From positions 4,540,001-4,604,000 of the forward strand of contig JBBPUQ010000004.1 in assembly GCA_038501195.1 (NCBI GenBank): a DNA stretch of 64,000 bases, read 5' to 3'. The notes under the pieces were generated by a model. It was not told the origin of the DNA. It saw nothing but the letters and a program-made list of their open reading frames with translations, and ran no database searches. Positions 36,523 through 48,931 of the stretch are shown in pieces (within the stretch, counting starts at the first letter, position 1; each line of letters starts with the position of its first letter). The translations under genes and the position numbers were made by a program. The stretch is from Nemania diffusa (taxonomy: Eukaryota; Ascomycota; Sordariomycetes; Xylariales; Xylariaceae).

Positions 36523-37157
36523 TTAGGTAGAGTCAAAGAAATTCTTCAATGTCTTCTCTGCATCGGCATACTCGATTTTCACAGTGGCAAGAGTCGTCTT
36601 GATACGCGACAGGCATAGTTCCTCATCAGGCTCAGGGGTGCCATCAACGTTCTCTTTTTTGCCGTAACGCTGTATCTTCTCACAGCTATCCTTAACTTTG
36701 GTCAACCCAACTGTGGCCGAAGAACCCTTCAAGAAATGTCCTAGGCGGTACAGTTCATCCAAGTCTCTTGATTTCCTGTACAGACCCAGGGGGTTAGCGT
36801 GGTATAACAGGGATACATTATTGGGTGAATTTGTGCAAAATTTTAAGGAAATGAAGGAAACAGACGAGTGAGCCAATTTTGTCGGTATAGTTGAAACATA
36901 AGCTTACAGGGCTGAATCCATCTTTTCGAATGTTTCTTCGGCCTGCTCAAAGAAGCCCCAGACAATAGATTTGCTAAATTCTCGGTCCTCCTCGCTATCA
37001 TCCATTTCTAGAATCTGACTGAAGGTGAGGATGTCAACCGAGTCGCCCAAATCGGGCATGTTAGCGTCGCTGAGCTTTCAGCATGTTAGTTGCGACTGAG
37101 GATGTGCGGATATTCACACAAATTGTCCGGGATATCACATACCTGGTCGCTGGCCAT
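36523..37157 (-). CDS. ypd1: Histidine-containing phosphotransfer protein YPD1/HPT1
   Basis: Three exons on the minus strand (37157-37143, 37074-36908, 36775-36523) encode 144 residues, close to known HPt proteins of filamentous fungi. The first exon is just 15 nt (MASDQ); its intron starts GTATGT and the acceptor is AAAG. The HPt four-helix bundle is evident, with the phospho-accepting His74 in YRLGHFLKGSSATVGL and the typical SALKSRDLDELY lead-in. The protein relays phosphate from hybrid histidine kinases to response regulators SSK1 and SKN7, controlling the HOG osmotic MAPK pathway. It shuttles between cytoplasm and nucleus. It is usually the single HPt gene and often essential. Stop is TAA at 36523-36525. 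Confidence 0.93.
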
Positions 37158-40100
37158 ATTTGCGCAGGTCGAAGAAGAGTAAGAACAAGCGCTGGTAAAA
37201 TAGATTAGATTAGGAAGTGGACAAAAAGGTGGATTGCACTAGGTAAATTGCCTGTGAACCTGAGGCGCGGGTGGACAGAAAGAGAGTGGGGGATGTAGAC
37301 CTCACTTACTGGCTTGTAGGCAAAAGACAGCCGGGAGTAGCAAGGAAGAAGCTGGGGAGACTGTTAGGGGGGTTTTGACGAAGAGGTGTGTTGTGTGGAT
37401 GGTTTAAAGATGCTGACTAGACTACAATAACCAGTCAGGTCTGCTGTAAATAACGAAGATCAAAAGCACCTGGTGATGTAGTGAAGTGGGGTTTGCTGAA
37501 GGGACTGCCTACATCTAATTCGGGACGTGTTTGGTATGGAGGTACCCTGTTGTTATTATTAGGTTGTAGCGAAGGGCGGGAAGATGAGGAGGAGGGAGAG
37601 AAGACAATAGATGAGGAGGTAGCAGTGGTGGTGGAATTCTTAGAGTCGGTACCTATGTCGATGGTCCAGGCATGCTATGCTGATGGGGGGCGGTTGTGGA
37701 TGAGTAGTGCACACAGTGTCTCTGGCGAGCACTCTAAGTCCTAGGTTCGCTTGCCGGTGCGAACGCCCGAGAGAACAATCCCGTACCTCAATGGTTAGTA
37801 CCTTACGAATGGAGGCAAGTGGTGGAGTTGTTGTGGTGATGGGAGGGGTGACGAAGGATGGCCAACACGACTAGACAGCAATGGACAATGTTCTCGAGTA
37901 ACTGCCCAGCAACAGGTCTAAGGGAGTTGCTGTCGCGTGAAAGGCTTGCTCTACTATTTATTTTTAGACAAAGAACAAAAAAAAACTCAGGGTCCTAAGA
38001 CAGCATTACATGCCACCTGCCTCCCACGTTGGCATTGTATCATGTAGGTATGCTTAGACTACCTACCGAGGATGAAGAGCGAAGGAGTGGTTTAGCTCGG
38101 GAGCGGTACCGTATTATCATGTATCTATGTACCTACTTACTATTTGTGTGCTCTAAGCGGCACAACTACGTCACAGGTCCCTAAAGAGTTGGGGCTCTTT
38201 TGGTAAACTACTTAAACTTTCTGGTACATACCTGTATATGTACTCTAATAGCACCTACTATTCCTAAAGTTATAGGTACATGCGGGCAGTAGCATATTGG
38301 GTAGCACAGCAAGTATGTGGTTTAGCGTGTTCCCTTACTATTTCCAGTTTGAACCTTATTGACAATAAATCCTTTTTCGCCGAAACTATCGATCGGTAGA
38401 TATCTGGCTGGGATCCCGACATCATGGTCTTTGTCGCAAAAGCTCTTACGGCATTAGTCTTTTGAAAAGCAACCACACAACTACCGGCCGAGATCAACAA
38501 ATATTACTAAATCTAGAAAGTATGGAGGTAGGAAAGTACCTAGGTAGATTGCACTAGCTGTAGGTACCACCACCCCTCATTCTGTTGTTGGATCTCTCTG
38601 CCTCTTACATGACCTTTCCTTTCTGTCCGTCACAGTCGCATAGCATGCGGTGGGTTGGCGGGGTATCGGATGCAATGTGCAATGGGTACCTACCCCTCCG
38701 TTCCCAACCTATACACAGTAAATAGGTGGTAGATGATATCTTGCCAGTCTTAACATTAGGTAGACTATAAACTACCTAACCTACCAACCTATTCACGGCG
38801 CAGAAGTGATAACCCTTTTTATGAAGTTTCAATCAACTTACCATATCGCTCGCTAACAAGTTCACAACACCACTCTTTGAGGAGTTGTTCTGTAATATGA
38901 TGGCACCTAGTCGATGATTCCCGTAGATGCCCTCACTCTAAAACCTCGCCTCTATTTAATCCACCAGCTTTCTCTACTTTATTGCTAGCTTATTAATGGC
39001 ATGGGTTTTTTTCTTTTTTGATTTGCTTATCTCCTGCTCACACGAGCAATACAATAAAACACTCACTTTATTGTCCCTACGACAGACGTCACAAGAAGGA
39101 TGATCACTAGATAGACGACACATATTTATACCATGCCCTAAATTCAGATGAAAAATCGGTTCTAACAAGCAGCTAAGTATCTCTAGTTTACTCAAAGAAA
39201 ATTTGAACTAGATAATTTGGTACTAACTAGAAGTGTCAAGCACACAAGCAGCCTGCGGACTTATTAATATGCTACTACCTTGCAAACTCCGAAACCAAAC
39301 AACCAAGTCTGGCTCGACTAGGTAATATAGGAAAAGTACCTGCTATATAAAAATCACAGCCTGGTGATTAATTTACACAAAAACCACATTAAACACTTAG
39401 CAATTTTCTTTCATGAGGATCGAACGCAGCCATTGGGACTTTCTACTAGTGTAATTGAGTCAGTCTATGTAGCTATCTAGCAGCTGATACTTATTACCGG
39501 CCAATCATTGCAAAAAGGATGGGGATAGCACAATGATACCTAAGCTACCTTCCTAGTAGTTTGCAAGCTGATCTGCAGCCCATGCACCGAATGCAGGGTC
39601 TCCTTACCCATGAAAGGCACTGCCTTTACAATTTTATCTAGATAGGATCTACAGGTAACATCCTACAGATATATATTTAAGTAGGTAATTTTATGTGTCA
39701 CTTACCGATAACGCCATGTGCACCCCACTCCAAACAATTTGACTAGAATTAGATATTGGTTAACAAACCTCTAGCAGTGGATTAGAGTACCTAACAGAAG
39801 CTCAAGTCACAAGTGAGATAATGGCAGGTACATACCTACATATTATTTTAACTTTTATGTGGGGGGGATTGTGCTTGTGCAAGCGATACGTACGTCATTG
39901 TTAGTGGGATGTTATTCTCTGCTGTCTATGAACACATGTTTGGAGGGGGGGTTATATGCCTCCGAATCCCATCCGATTGAAGGATGATTTGATCTGCAGC
40001 AATGCTTCGTAGCAGCTGATCAATGCTACATGCTACCTGCTACAGAGGGATGGTAAAGCTATGCATACTACCTAATAGGTATATACTTACATACGTCGTT

Positions 40101-41233
40101 AAATACAGAGTATTAGGTAGCTAAAACACATGCTAATTACCTACCCACACCCCCACATTTACTATTAAGTACCTATCGTTAAGAATAAGTAGCCCGGCTA
40201 TCGGCATGTCAGCTGTGATCTAGGCAGAGCGTAAGTATGAAAAAAGGTACAATACTAGAGATGCGCACTATCCACTGTACAGTATATAACTTGTATCTAC
40301 ATCTGTCCTGCCTATACTGTAAGTTTAGTGCTGCTTACACGGCGCTGTTTACATCCCTGTATCGGTTGTATAAGCTGCAGCCGGACCTACCCCTGCTGCT
40401 TGGTTCTAGAAACTCGCTATACATTAGAGCTTCGCTAAAAAGCATACCATTGTGGGATCTGCCACCACAAAGCTCCGGCTTGCAGCAAGGTCATCTTACG
40501 ATCCGATAGTTCGGTCAGGAAAACCCGAGCGCCATCGTCTGACATGGTAGGGAGGGAGAGCGAGAAGGGCCGCGTCGCGGCCACGAGGAACCTGCTGCAC
40601 CTGCGGACAGCTCTGCATAATCAAGATGTAAACCCTGTTTGGCGCTGCATCATGGGCCAGCGACACCCATCGTCGCCGTACAGAATACCACCACTAGGGA
40701 GTGCAGGTGCTTATGTGCCACCCTCCCGAACAACTTGTTCGACTGCATGGCCCCGCAAAATGTCCGCAGAACAGTGGCCTCGAGCTTTCGGTAAGTCGAC
40801 CTGATAGGCGGGCGCTCACGAGGTACACGAACAGTCTCACGTTTGGCGCCTCCTGTCAGCAGCAGCGGCAGCAAGGGACTACTGTACGCCGTACTCAATT
40901 TAATGAGTAATAAACGTGGACATTACGGCCGAGGCGTCGTAATTAACACTTCCGCCCTGGTCTAGCGCCTCCTACGCAGTACATACATAGTAGACAAACA
41001 ACACCCTAGAATCAAGAGCTATAAATATAACAGGCAAAAAGCCTTACTCTGTATAATCAACCGGGAGCCGATCTGTATATATCTACGGCTGGTCACACGG
41101 CCGTCGCATGGTCCTGCGCATAGGCGTCGTAGCCGTTGTGTGGCGACATGTATGTATAATCCCAAACGCCAAGCCGTCCCACTATATGCTGTACTACTCG
41201 TAGTATCACGAATTTTACATACCCTTCCGAGTA
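37158..41233. other. 4 kb spacer upstream of YPD1
   Basis: No protein gene is supported. The AT-rich stretch contains CCTACC/GGTAGG motifs near 38045-38070, 38530-38550, 38690-38790 and 40068-40150. Frames at 40237-40509 and 40544-40804 lack family features. The YPD1-proximal kilobase, with purine-rich GGAGGAGG runs near 37580-37620, may hold its promoter. I see no RNA gene. Confidence 0.45.
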
Positions 41234-42319
41234 TTACAAAAGCACTTTGGAGGCCACGCTGAGGAGCCACGCAGCATCTTGCCAGCCAGTGCCCTCTTCT
41301 TCCCTCGGCGGTGGGACCCGTGACTCGGGGAGCGTTGAGAAACCTTCAAAGTCGACGGTGCTTGCACTGCGCGGATGACTCTCCGTCTCACCATCTGTGA
41401 TATCACCGTCGGCAGTATCCGAGTCCTCGTCGTTTTCCTCGACAGCAAAGAGGGACCACATCCAGGCCCCTACGCCGCCACTTCGTCGCATGACCAGTCT
41501 CCGAACAGTCGCTTCGTCTGCCTGGCCCGTATCTGTCTCAATTGCCTCTAACCTCTCGTCTAGACCCACGAAATCCGGTCCTGGTATATGATCTTCGATA
41601 AATTCCTGGCTAAAATAACCGTCTGGCGCAACACGCTCAAGCGGTGTTCTCATTCGACTCCTACTCCCAACTCTACTCTGTGATCGACTACCATAACGAC
41701 TCCCAGGTGAAACAAGGTCCTCGTCGAAACCAACCGCGCTGCTTCGCCGGCTATTTCGCAAGCTGGCGAGCTGCTTCTCCCGAGCGAGCTCCCGTTCATA
41801 TGCTTCTTCGTCCGCGTCCCGCATGCCCGTGAGACTAGTCGAGCTAGCTTTCGATACGAGCCATGCCTGGCCTTTAGATTCGCGGGTTTCTGAGCTGATC
41901 AAGGCGCCGGTCCGCAACATCCAATCGCTGTCGCCTTGTTGATCTTCGTCATGGCGATGTCGCGGGAGAGCTGAGAGACCGTTTATGGCATGGCGGCTGC
42001 CCTTACGTACGTGAAGGTGGGTTGCAGACTTGCTTTTGGCCAAGGCGGTTGCCGCATCGGAAATTGATGCTCGCCTGCGAGGCGAATTGGATCGCGTTTG
42101 TGAGGGCGATTGAAGAAGCCGAGGAGTTGTTGGAGCGGATTTGCCCTGGAGGTAGGACGGGTTATGGTGGATTGGAGGGTTGCTGAACTCGGGAAGATGT
42201 TCGGCGTCGGTCAGAGGCATCCGGTTGGTTAAGGGGGCGAGAGAGAGATAATTCAGGTTCGTATTCGACCGATTCTTCTTGCGCACGTGGCTAGCATGCT
42301 GTTTGTAGGCAACGTCCAT
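41234..42319 (-). CDS. DUF3984-like fungal protein
   Basis: A single exon of 361 residues from ATG 42319 to the stop near 41234. The protein is mostly disordered, rich in Ser/Arg/Thr. It carries SYLQGKSAPTTPRLL and the following SRSNSPRRRASI-like phosphosite run near residues 55-85. Later blocks are DSDWMLRTGALISSETRESK (about 130-150), EEAYERELAREKQLASLR and WMWSLF. From memory this order matches Pfam DUF3984, a fungal family without known function; several sites look like targets of basophilic or proline-directed kinases. It is transcribed divergently from ELP1, 755 bp apart, so the two may share a promoter region. Confidence 0.8.
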   Translation of the reverse strand: MDVAYKQHASHVRKKNRSNTNLNYLSLAPLTNRMPLTDAEHLPEFSNPPIHHNPSYLQGKSAPTTPRLLQSPSQTRSNSPRRRASISDAATALAKSKSATHLHVRKGSRHAINGLSALPRHRHDEDQQGDSDWMLRTGALISSETRESKGQAWLVSKASSTSLTGMRDADEEAYERELAREKQLASLRNSRRSSAVGFDEDLVSPGSRYGSRSQSRVGSRSRMRTPLERVAPDGYFSQEFIEDHIPGPDFVGLDERLEAIETDTGQADEATVRRLVMRRSGGVGAWMWSLFAVEENDEDSDTADGDITDGETESHPRSASTVDFEGFSTLPESRVPPPREEEGTGWQDAAWLLSVASKVLL

Positions 42320-43074
42320 GTTGGCGGGACCCGGTTCGATATTTTAGAATGGCTAATGATGCACAATATGCTGTAGAATTGACATAGGAGGGAGGCCGTA
42401 AACAGGGAGGGTCGTGAACGGGATCAGAGGTCGGATGGTATGCTAAGCTATAAAGAAAACCTGGGGCGGGCGGACCGCGATTTTGATGGGGAAATGGAGT
42501 GCAGATCCTATAAACAGGGATTAGCAGACGTTGAAGCCTGGGTTGTTGGGAATCAGCTTCGTCCACTAAGAGCTCGAGCTCAAGCGTGCTTAACCAAGGT
42601 ACTTCATACAGTACATTCCCTAAGACCGAGGTTCCGCTAGGCTCTTTCTTGGTATAAATACACGGGAATTCCAGCTCTACGCAAACCTCCCTAGGTATAA
42701 TCGCAAGACGCTGGCTTCCTTGCGATTGGCAGACTACCCGATTCTACTAGGTAATACTAGACATCGGTAGTGGAGTAAGTACATATCTGTAGATACGTCA
42801 CAAAACCACAGAGCACAGACATATTTCCGACGTACAGTGTGCTCTTATCTAAAAAGTCTTATGGCACTGTCTTGTAACTACCACCCAATCTCAAGCAACC
42901 TTGGCCCTAGACGTACCTAGGGTAGCTAAATGGTTTGCCCAACCGAGATAGGTACATCGTACCGTATTTCATAGGCAAGTATTCTGTGCCATAGAAAAAC
43001 ACCATCAGAGTATTCGAGATGCGTTAAACGTCAGCATATGAACAACGAATCCGAGTAACATTTAACCGCAAAAA
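42320..43074. other. Divergent promoter region, DUF3984-like gene / ELP1
   Basis: 755-bp spacer between two starts pointing away from each other. A frame at 42291-42566 (minus) overlaps the DUF3984-like start and is probably leader sequence. No further feature is seen. Confidence 0.5.
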
Positions 43075-46000
43075 ATGCGAAACCTGCGGAATATCCGATA
43101 CAATGCCTGGAATACCGGCACAAATTTCCAGGGCACTGCCATTACGTCAACTTGCTGGGACCCAGCGAAAGACGAACTTTTATGCACCCTAGGCCCAGAC
43201 GCTGTAGACGGGCGAATCCGACTTGTGAGGATTTTGGAGCATGTGAGAGCCTCCTCAGTAGATGTGTGAGTAGACGCTTTTCTTTCGCAACGCTTTTTTG
43301 GAAAAAGAGAAAAAAAGCAAACCCCAATTTAATATGCATCCCTATACCACAAGTGTGGAAGCTTACGAACTCACAGCGAGTGCCAAGAAATCGCCTCTTG
43401 GGATGCTCCGAGTCCAAACCCGGACCTTGCCGTCGATAGGGTAGTCAGTCTGCATCATTTCGCCGACAGTTTGACAACATGTCTCGTCTTAGAAGGGGGC
43501 GATATCGTCGTCGTCCAGGAGTCGGAGACCTCGTCTCCGTCAGATGGCGTGCATATCGAGATCGTGGGCTCCATTGACGAGGGTATCACTGGCGCGAGCT
43601 GGTCGCCTGATGAGGAGCTTCTGGCTGTCACCACTAAGGTCAAAACTGTGGTTTTCATGAGCCGCACATTCGATAGCATTACAGATATGGTCATGACAGC
43701 CGAAGACCTAAAAGCCTCGAAGCATGTATCTGTAGGTTGGGGTAAGAAGGAAACACAGTTTCAAGGAAGAGGTGCCAAAGCACTCAGAGACCCAACCATA
43801 CCCGAGAAAGTAGACCAAGGTGTCATAAGTCCCACGGATGATGGTAAAACTTCCATTAGCTGGAGAGGGGATGGTGCGTACGTCGCCATCAGCGCTATCG
43901 AAGAAGGTATCCGCAGAGTTATACGAGTATACTCTCGAGATGGTGTTCTCGATAGTGCCAGCGAACCGGTTGACCACATGGACAGCGCACTAAGCTGGCG
44001 CCCGGCCGGTAATTTGATGGCGAGTATTCAACGTCTCGAAGATCGGGTGGACGTCATTTTCTTTGAGAGAAACGGCTTGAGACATGGCCAGTTCTCATTA
44101 AGATCTCCCGAGGGCAGGCTACTACCTGCCGAAGATAAGATACATCTATCATGGAATTCCGATTCAACTGTTTTAGCGGTCACGCTTGATGACAGGGTCC
44201 AACTCTGGACAATGGGAAACTATCACTGGTACTTGAAGCAGGAGATATCTATCGGAAGCCAACCGACGCAACTTGTGTGGCACCCTGAAAAATCACTGCG
44301 ATTTGGTGCTGCTTTTGCAGGTAAGTTTACTAAACATACCTTTAAGACTTTCAATTCTAAGGCAAGTTATAGGTAAGCTTATACAAGCGGAATATATTTT
44401 TGAGGTAGCTCATGGCTCTCTTACACCACCATACGATCATGGTGCCGTTGCTGTCATTGATGGCCAAAAGCTTAAAGTCACTCCCTTCCGAACAGCCAAC
44501 GTGCCGCCCCCTATGGCCATGTTCGAGCTTCATGTTTCATCGCCCATTATTGATGTGTCTTTCTCGACAGCCAACACTTTTATGGCCGTACTGCATCAGA
44601 CTGGCGTTGATGTGTATCAGTGGACAACCAAGCAACACAGATCTTTGTCCCCACGTCTTCTCGGAAACACAAACTTCGCTAAAGAACACTCAAGAGAACA
44701 CCTCTTGCCTCTTCAGGTTTCCATAACTGAAATATCTTCTATTTACTGCCTCTGCGCTGGCGAGGAGGGCCCATTGATATTTTCTCAGATGTTTGATCCA
44801 TCAAGCGGTGAATTTTCACCAGCTACTACCTTGTATGCCGGTTCTATGTTTGGTTTTTCCCGCTTGACGCAAGCTATTTCCGAAGACGTGGTTACTCAAG
44901 ATGCAATTGGAAGGCTCCACGGAGTTGCCAACCAGGTCGACGAACTATATTCGGTTCGCCACAGCTCTCAGCTCCCCTGGAGCGAGATTTTAGATCTAGC
45001 CGGTAATATCATCGCCATAGGTCTCTCGCGCAATGGACATCTTTACGCGAATACCCGTCTCCTTGTCAAAAACTGCACTTCTTTCTTAGTCACACCCGCT
45101 CATCTGATAATTACCACTACAAATCATCTTCTCAAGTTTATTCATCTGGCAGATGTGGACTGTAAGTAGTTGGGTGTTTATCGTTTTTTTGCTCTTACTA
45201 ATTTTTACTAGCCTTGGAGGTACCTCCAGATGATCCTGAAACGGACGAAAGATGTCGGAGCATCGAGAGAGGCGCTAGGCTCGTCACGGCTATGCCTACT
45301 AATATGAGTTTAGTTTTACAGATGCCTCGGGGCAATCTAGAGACAGTGTTCCCTCGAGCTATGGTTGTTGCGGGGATTAGAAAACTCATAGAGGCGCTTG
45401 ATTACGAGAGAGCCTTTTCTTTTTGTAGGACCCAACGTGTGGACATGAATATTCTTTACGACCATAAACCAGAGCAATTTTTAGCCAATGTAGGCCTTTT
45501 TCTAGAACAGGTCCGGGACATAGCGAACATAGACCTTTTTCTCTCGTCTCTACGGTAAGCACTTGATCCGAAGAATTTAAAATGACTATTTGTTAACAAG
45601 ATATAAAGGAATGAGGATGTCACCCAAACCATGTACCGAGATACAAAGACGCCGAAAGGTTTAACTCCAGCCGAAGAGCCAACACCACCAAACATCACCG
45701 GCGAAAATTCTTCCAAGGTTAACGACATATGTGATGCAGTCCTATCCCACCTACAGACACAAAAGGTTAAGGACCATGGAACACTACAGAACATCATCAC
45801 GGCTCATATTTGCAAAACACCGCCTACCTTTGAAGATGGTCTTCGAGTAGTCGCTACACTGATGAAAGAGGATGAACAACTTGCTGAAAAGGCCGTGGAA
45901 CACATTTGTTTCTTAGCAGATGTGAACACATTATACGATGAAGCGCTAGGCCTCTATCACCTAGATTTAGCTCTCCTAGTGGCACAACAATCGCAGAGAG

Positions 46001-47298
46001 ATCCTCGAGAATACCTACCCTTTATCCAGAATCTACACCAACTCCCGAAACTGCGAATGAAATTCGCTATTGACGATCATCTCAACAGGCACCAAAAGGC
46101 TTTATCCCATCTCAAAGATACGCATGCACATCAAGAAGCACAAGACTACACAGTCAAACACTCAATTTATTCTGCGGCCCTACAGCTATATCGGTACGAT
46201 GTCGCGAACCTGGCCGTTCTCAGGGGTCTGTATGCAAAACACCTAGAATCTCGATCGAAGTACCGAGAAGCAGGCCTCATCTACGAGTCGTTAAATGACT
46301 ATGCCGCCGCCACGCACTGTTACCGCGCGGCCGGCGTATCCTGCTGGCGCGAGTGTCTCTTCACGGCACAGCAGCAGACGCCTCCTCTTTCCTCTGACGC
46401 ACTCACCGAGCTCGCCACGACGCTCGCGGAGGCCGTATACGAGGCCAAGGACTACGCCGCAGCGGCGACGATCCACCTCGAGCACCTCAACTCCCTCGAG
46501 GCCGCCATCCCCTGCCTATGCAAGGGCTACCTCTTCGCAGACGCCATGCGCCTCTGCGCCCAGCGCCAGCAGCCCGGCCTGCTCCCCACGCTCCTCGACA
46601 CGGGCCTCGCGGACGCCCTAGGCAGCAGCACCGAGTTCCTCGCGGACTGCAAGGCGCAGCTCCTCGCGCAGGTGCCCCGCATCGCGGAGCTGCGGTGCAA
46701 GGCGGCCGAGGACCCGCTCGCCTTCTACGAGGGCGAGCGCGCGGGCGGCGCCGACGTGCCCGACGACGTCTCCGTCGCCGCGTCCTCGCGCGTCACGGCG
46801 GGCGGCGGCGCGAGCAGCCTCTTCACGCGCTACACGGGCAAGAACAGCGCCGGCACGCTCGGCACGGGCGTCTCGCGCGCCACGAGCAAGAACCGCCGCC
46901 GCGAGGAGAAGAAGCGCGCCCGCGGCCGCAAGGGCACCGTCTACGAGGAGGAGTACCTCGCCAACAGCCTGCGGCGCCTCGTCGCCCGCGTCGAGGCCGC
47001 GCGCCCCGACCTCGACCGCCTCGTCGCCGCCCTCGTGCGCCGCGACATGGTCGACCGCGCCCGCGCCGTCGAGGCGCTCGCCGCTGACGTCGTCGAGGCT
47101 TGTCTCAAGGCCGTTAAGGAGGTGTTCCCTGGCGCGGGGGATGAGAAGGGTGTTCGCGAGCAGGGAGATGGGGATACGGAGGAGGGGTGGAGGCCTGTTG
47201 GCGCCGATGCTGTCCTCGCTGAGACGCTTGAGGCGGCTTGGCGCAAGCAGGAGCCGCCGGTCATCGCGGCCTTTGAGAGATTGTCGTTGCTAGGTTGA
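43075..47298 (+). CDS. elp1: Elongator complex subunit ELP1 (IKI3)
   Basis: Five exons (43075-43265, 43377-44320, 44373-45161, 45212-45554, 45609-47298) encode 1318 residues, the usual length of ELP1. The N-terminal two thirds are beta-propeller repeats typical of IKI3 (MRNLRNIRYNAW start, CLVLEGGDIVVVQESE, ISWRGDGAYVAIS, LSWRPAGNLMASIQR, FFERNGLRHGQF). The C-terminal part is helical TPR-like, with EEYLANSLRRLV and the basic KNRRREEKKRARGRKGT segment used for tRNA binding and dimerisation. ELP1 is the scaffold of Elongator, which installs cm5/mcm5 side chains on wobble uridines in tRNA. Composition shifts sharply inside exon 5: ordinary until about 46270, then extremely GC-rich to about 47100. 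The frame and protein family are unbroken through this block. Confidence 0.95.
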
Positions 47299-47683
47299 TT
47301 TTTCATTGGGGAGGGGGTGATACAGGTACTTAGGAGTACTTAGTTCAGGACAGGCGGCACGAGTGGGATGAAAACGGGGTCAGGAGGTCAGGGGTTAGGT
47401 TAGGGGGTTCTAGGAGGTTAGGACTTGCAGTCGATGGACATGAACGAAATCAATAAAAGCAGTGCATTTGAAAAAGTTTTGAGTAAAGTTTCTATTTCTT
47501 TTTTGGGTTCCTCATGCTTCCCATGCGTGACTAAATACCGGTTGATGCAGTAATATATACATGTATGGTACAGGTCTTTGGTAACCGGACGATACAGGTG
47601 GGATAGCGAGTACGAAGATTCTACAACTGGCCCGCCTCGGCCTATTCGCCACCAGAACAAAGCCTCCGCTCCAGCATCTCGCG
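47299..47683. other. Convergent 3' spacer ELP1 / L40
   Basis: 385 bp between two stops that face each other. It includes a G-rich stretch with GGTTAGGTTAGGGGG near 47393-47410. Nothing coding. Confidence 0.5.
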
Positions 47684-48931
47684 TTATGTAGCCGGCGGGG
47701 GAGGCGTCGGCTCCGCATTCGAGCTTGCAGGAGGTGGCACGTCTGCTAACGGCGGCACGTCCGACACGCCAGCGGCGTTGAGCGACCTCTCGCGGTTCTT
47801 GGCGATGACCTCGCCGATCTTCTCGAGCATCTCCAGCGTCAGGCGCGGCTTGCCCTTCTTCTTCTTCTTCTCGCGCTCGGCGCGGTGGAGCTCCTGCAGC
47901 GGCGTGCGCATGCTCTCCATGAGCTTGACGCGGTCCTTCTTGGCCTGGTCCTCGGCCTCGAGGCGGGCGACGTACTCGGGCTCGTGCCGCGTGCGGAAGC
48001 GACTGTACCTGCCGCGCAGCTCGTCTATGACGGACTCGGGCATGGGCGGGCGCAGGAGGGTGGGGACGAACGTCTTGTTCTCGACGTCGATACGCCGTGT
48101 ATCGACCTTATGGGTAGGGGGTTCCTGCTCGGGTTTCTCGGGCCACGGGATCGAGATGTTGAGGCCTGGTACCACGCGTTTCCAGGTCCGCTTGCCGGTC
48201 AGTCGGTCGGTTATTAGGTCCCTGTGAGCTAGCTGGTTGATGATTACGTCTCGTGTTATGCCGGTTGCAGGGTCGGTTATAGGGTGGACGAGCCGCACAG
48301 CAGAGATAGGCAGTGGGATTTCAAGGGTTGTGGTTCGTGCTGCGTTCTCTTCGATCACTGTATATTCCGCTAGGCGGATATTAGACTACCGCCATCTTCA
48401 AGGTTAGTCTATACATGGTTCTTTGCACAACATGGCCCTGATCCCAGAAAATGCAAACATGACAGCAGACCTTGAGATACGCACCTTGTTCAGGTCTTTC
48501 ACCGTGAGCTCGGCTGAATCGCGCTGGATGTGCATGATCTCGCCTATACGTCCCTTTTCGGGGCCGTCGAGCAACACAACACGATCCCCCTCGACTAGGT
48601 TGAGATATTTGGCACCACCAGCCCACTTACAGCGAGCCTCTAGCTTCTCAGGCGGGAATCTGCCGGGCTTCGCGGCTCGGTGCTCGCTAATGGCACCATG
48701 GGCGCCATGCCACGGGCCAACGTCGAGCCGCGGCGACAGAGCACCCATAGCCCAGTCGTCACGGACGGCCTGCTTCGCCCTCTCTATGTCGTCTCGCACC
48801 GCTTGCAGATTTTGCCGACTATTCTCATCGCCGCTTTTCCTCTCCCTTCTTTTCGATTTATCAATTTTGATCTTCGCTCGCTTGGCGGCCACCCGCTCGA
48901 CGGTGGCCACGCGGCGGAGGATCTTCTGCAT
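47684..48931 (-). CDS. mrpL40: Mitochondrial large-subunit ribosomal protein L40 (bacterial L24 family)
   Basis: Two exons on the minus strand (48931-48485, 48385-47684) encode 382 residues. The 99-bp intron starts GTGCGT, has a GACTAAC branch and ends GTAG. The KOW motif LVEGDRVVLLDGPEKGRIGE and ...HIQRDSAELTVKDLNK, continuing after the intron as SNIRLAEYTVIEEN, define the L24 family. The basic MQKILRRVATVERVAAKRAK start fits fungal L40 and a mitochondrial import signal. The frame stays open for 80 more codons upstream but contains no ATG, so 48931 is chosen. The C-terminus carries the fungal extension with LLRPPMPESVIDELRGRYS and ends in a Pro/Ala-rich tail. The product builds the mitoribosome exit-tunnel side. 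Confidence 0.88.

Noticed and set aside
36030..36536. 168-codon minus-strand frame after YPD1
   Set aside because: No family resemblance and overlaps the YPD1 stop; more likely 3' flank.
46518..47087. 189-codon plus-strand frame full of Arg/Pro/Ala
   Set aside because: Lies in another frame inside ELP1 exon 5; open only because the block is extremely GC-rich.
47390..47412. Telomere-like GGTTAGGTTAGGGGG
   Set aside because: Only two imperfect units in a 3' spacer of a G-rich stretch; no array.
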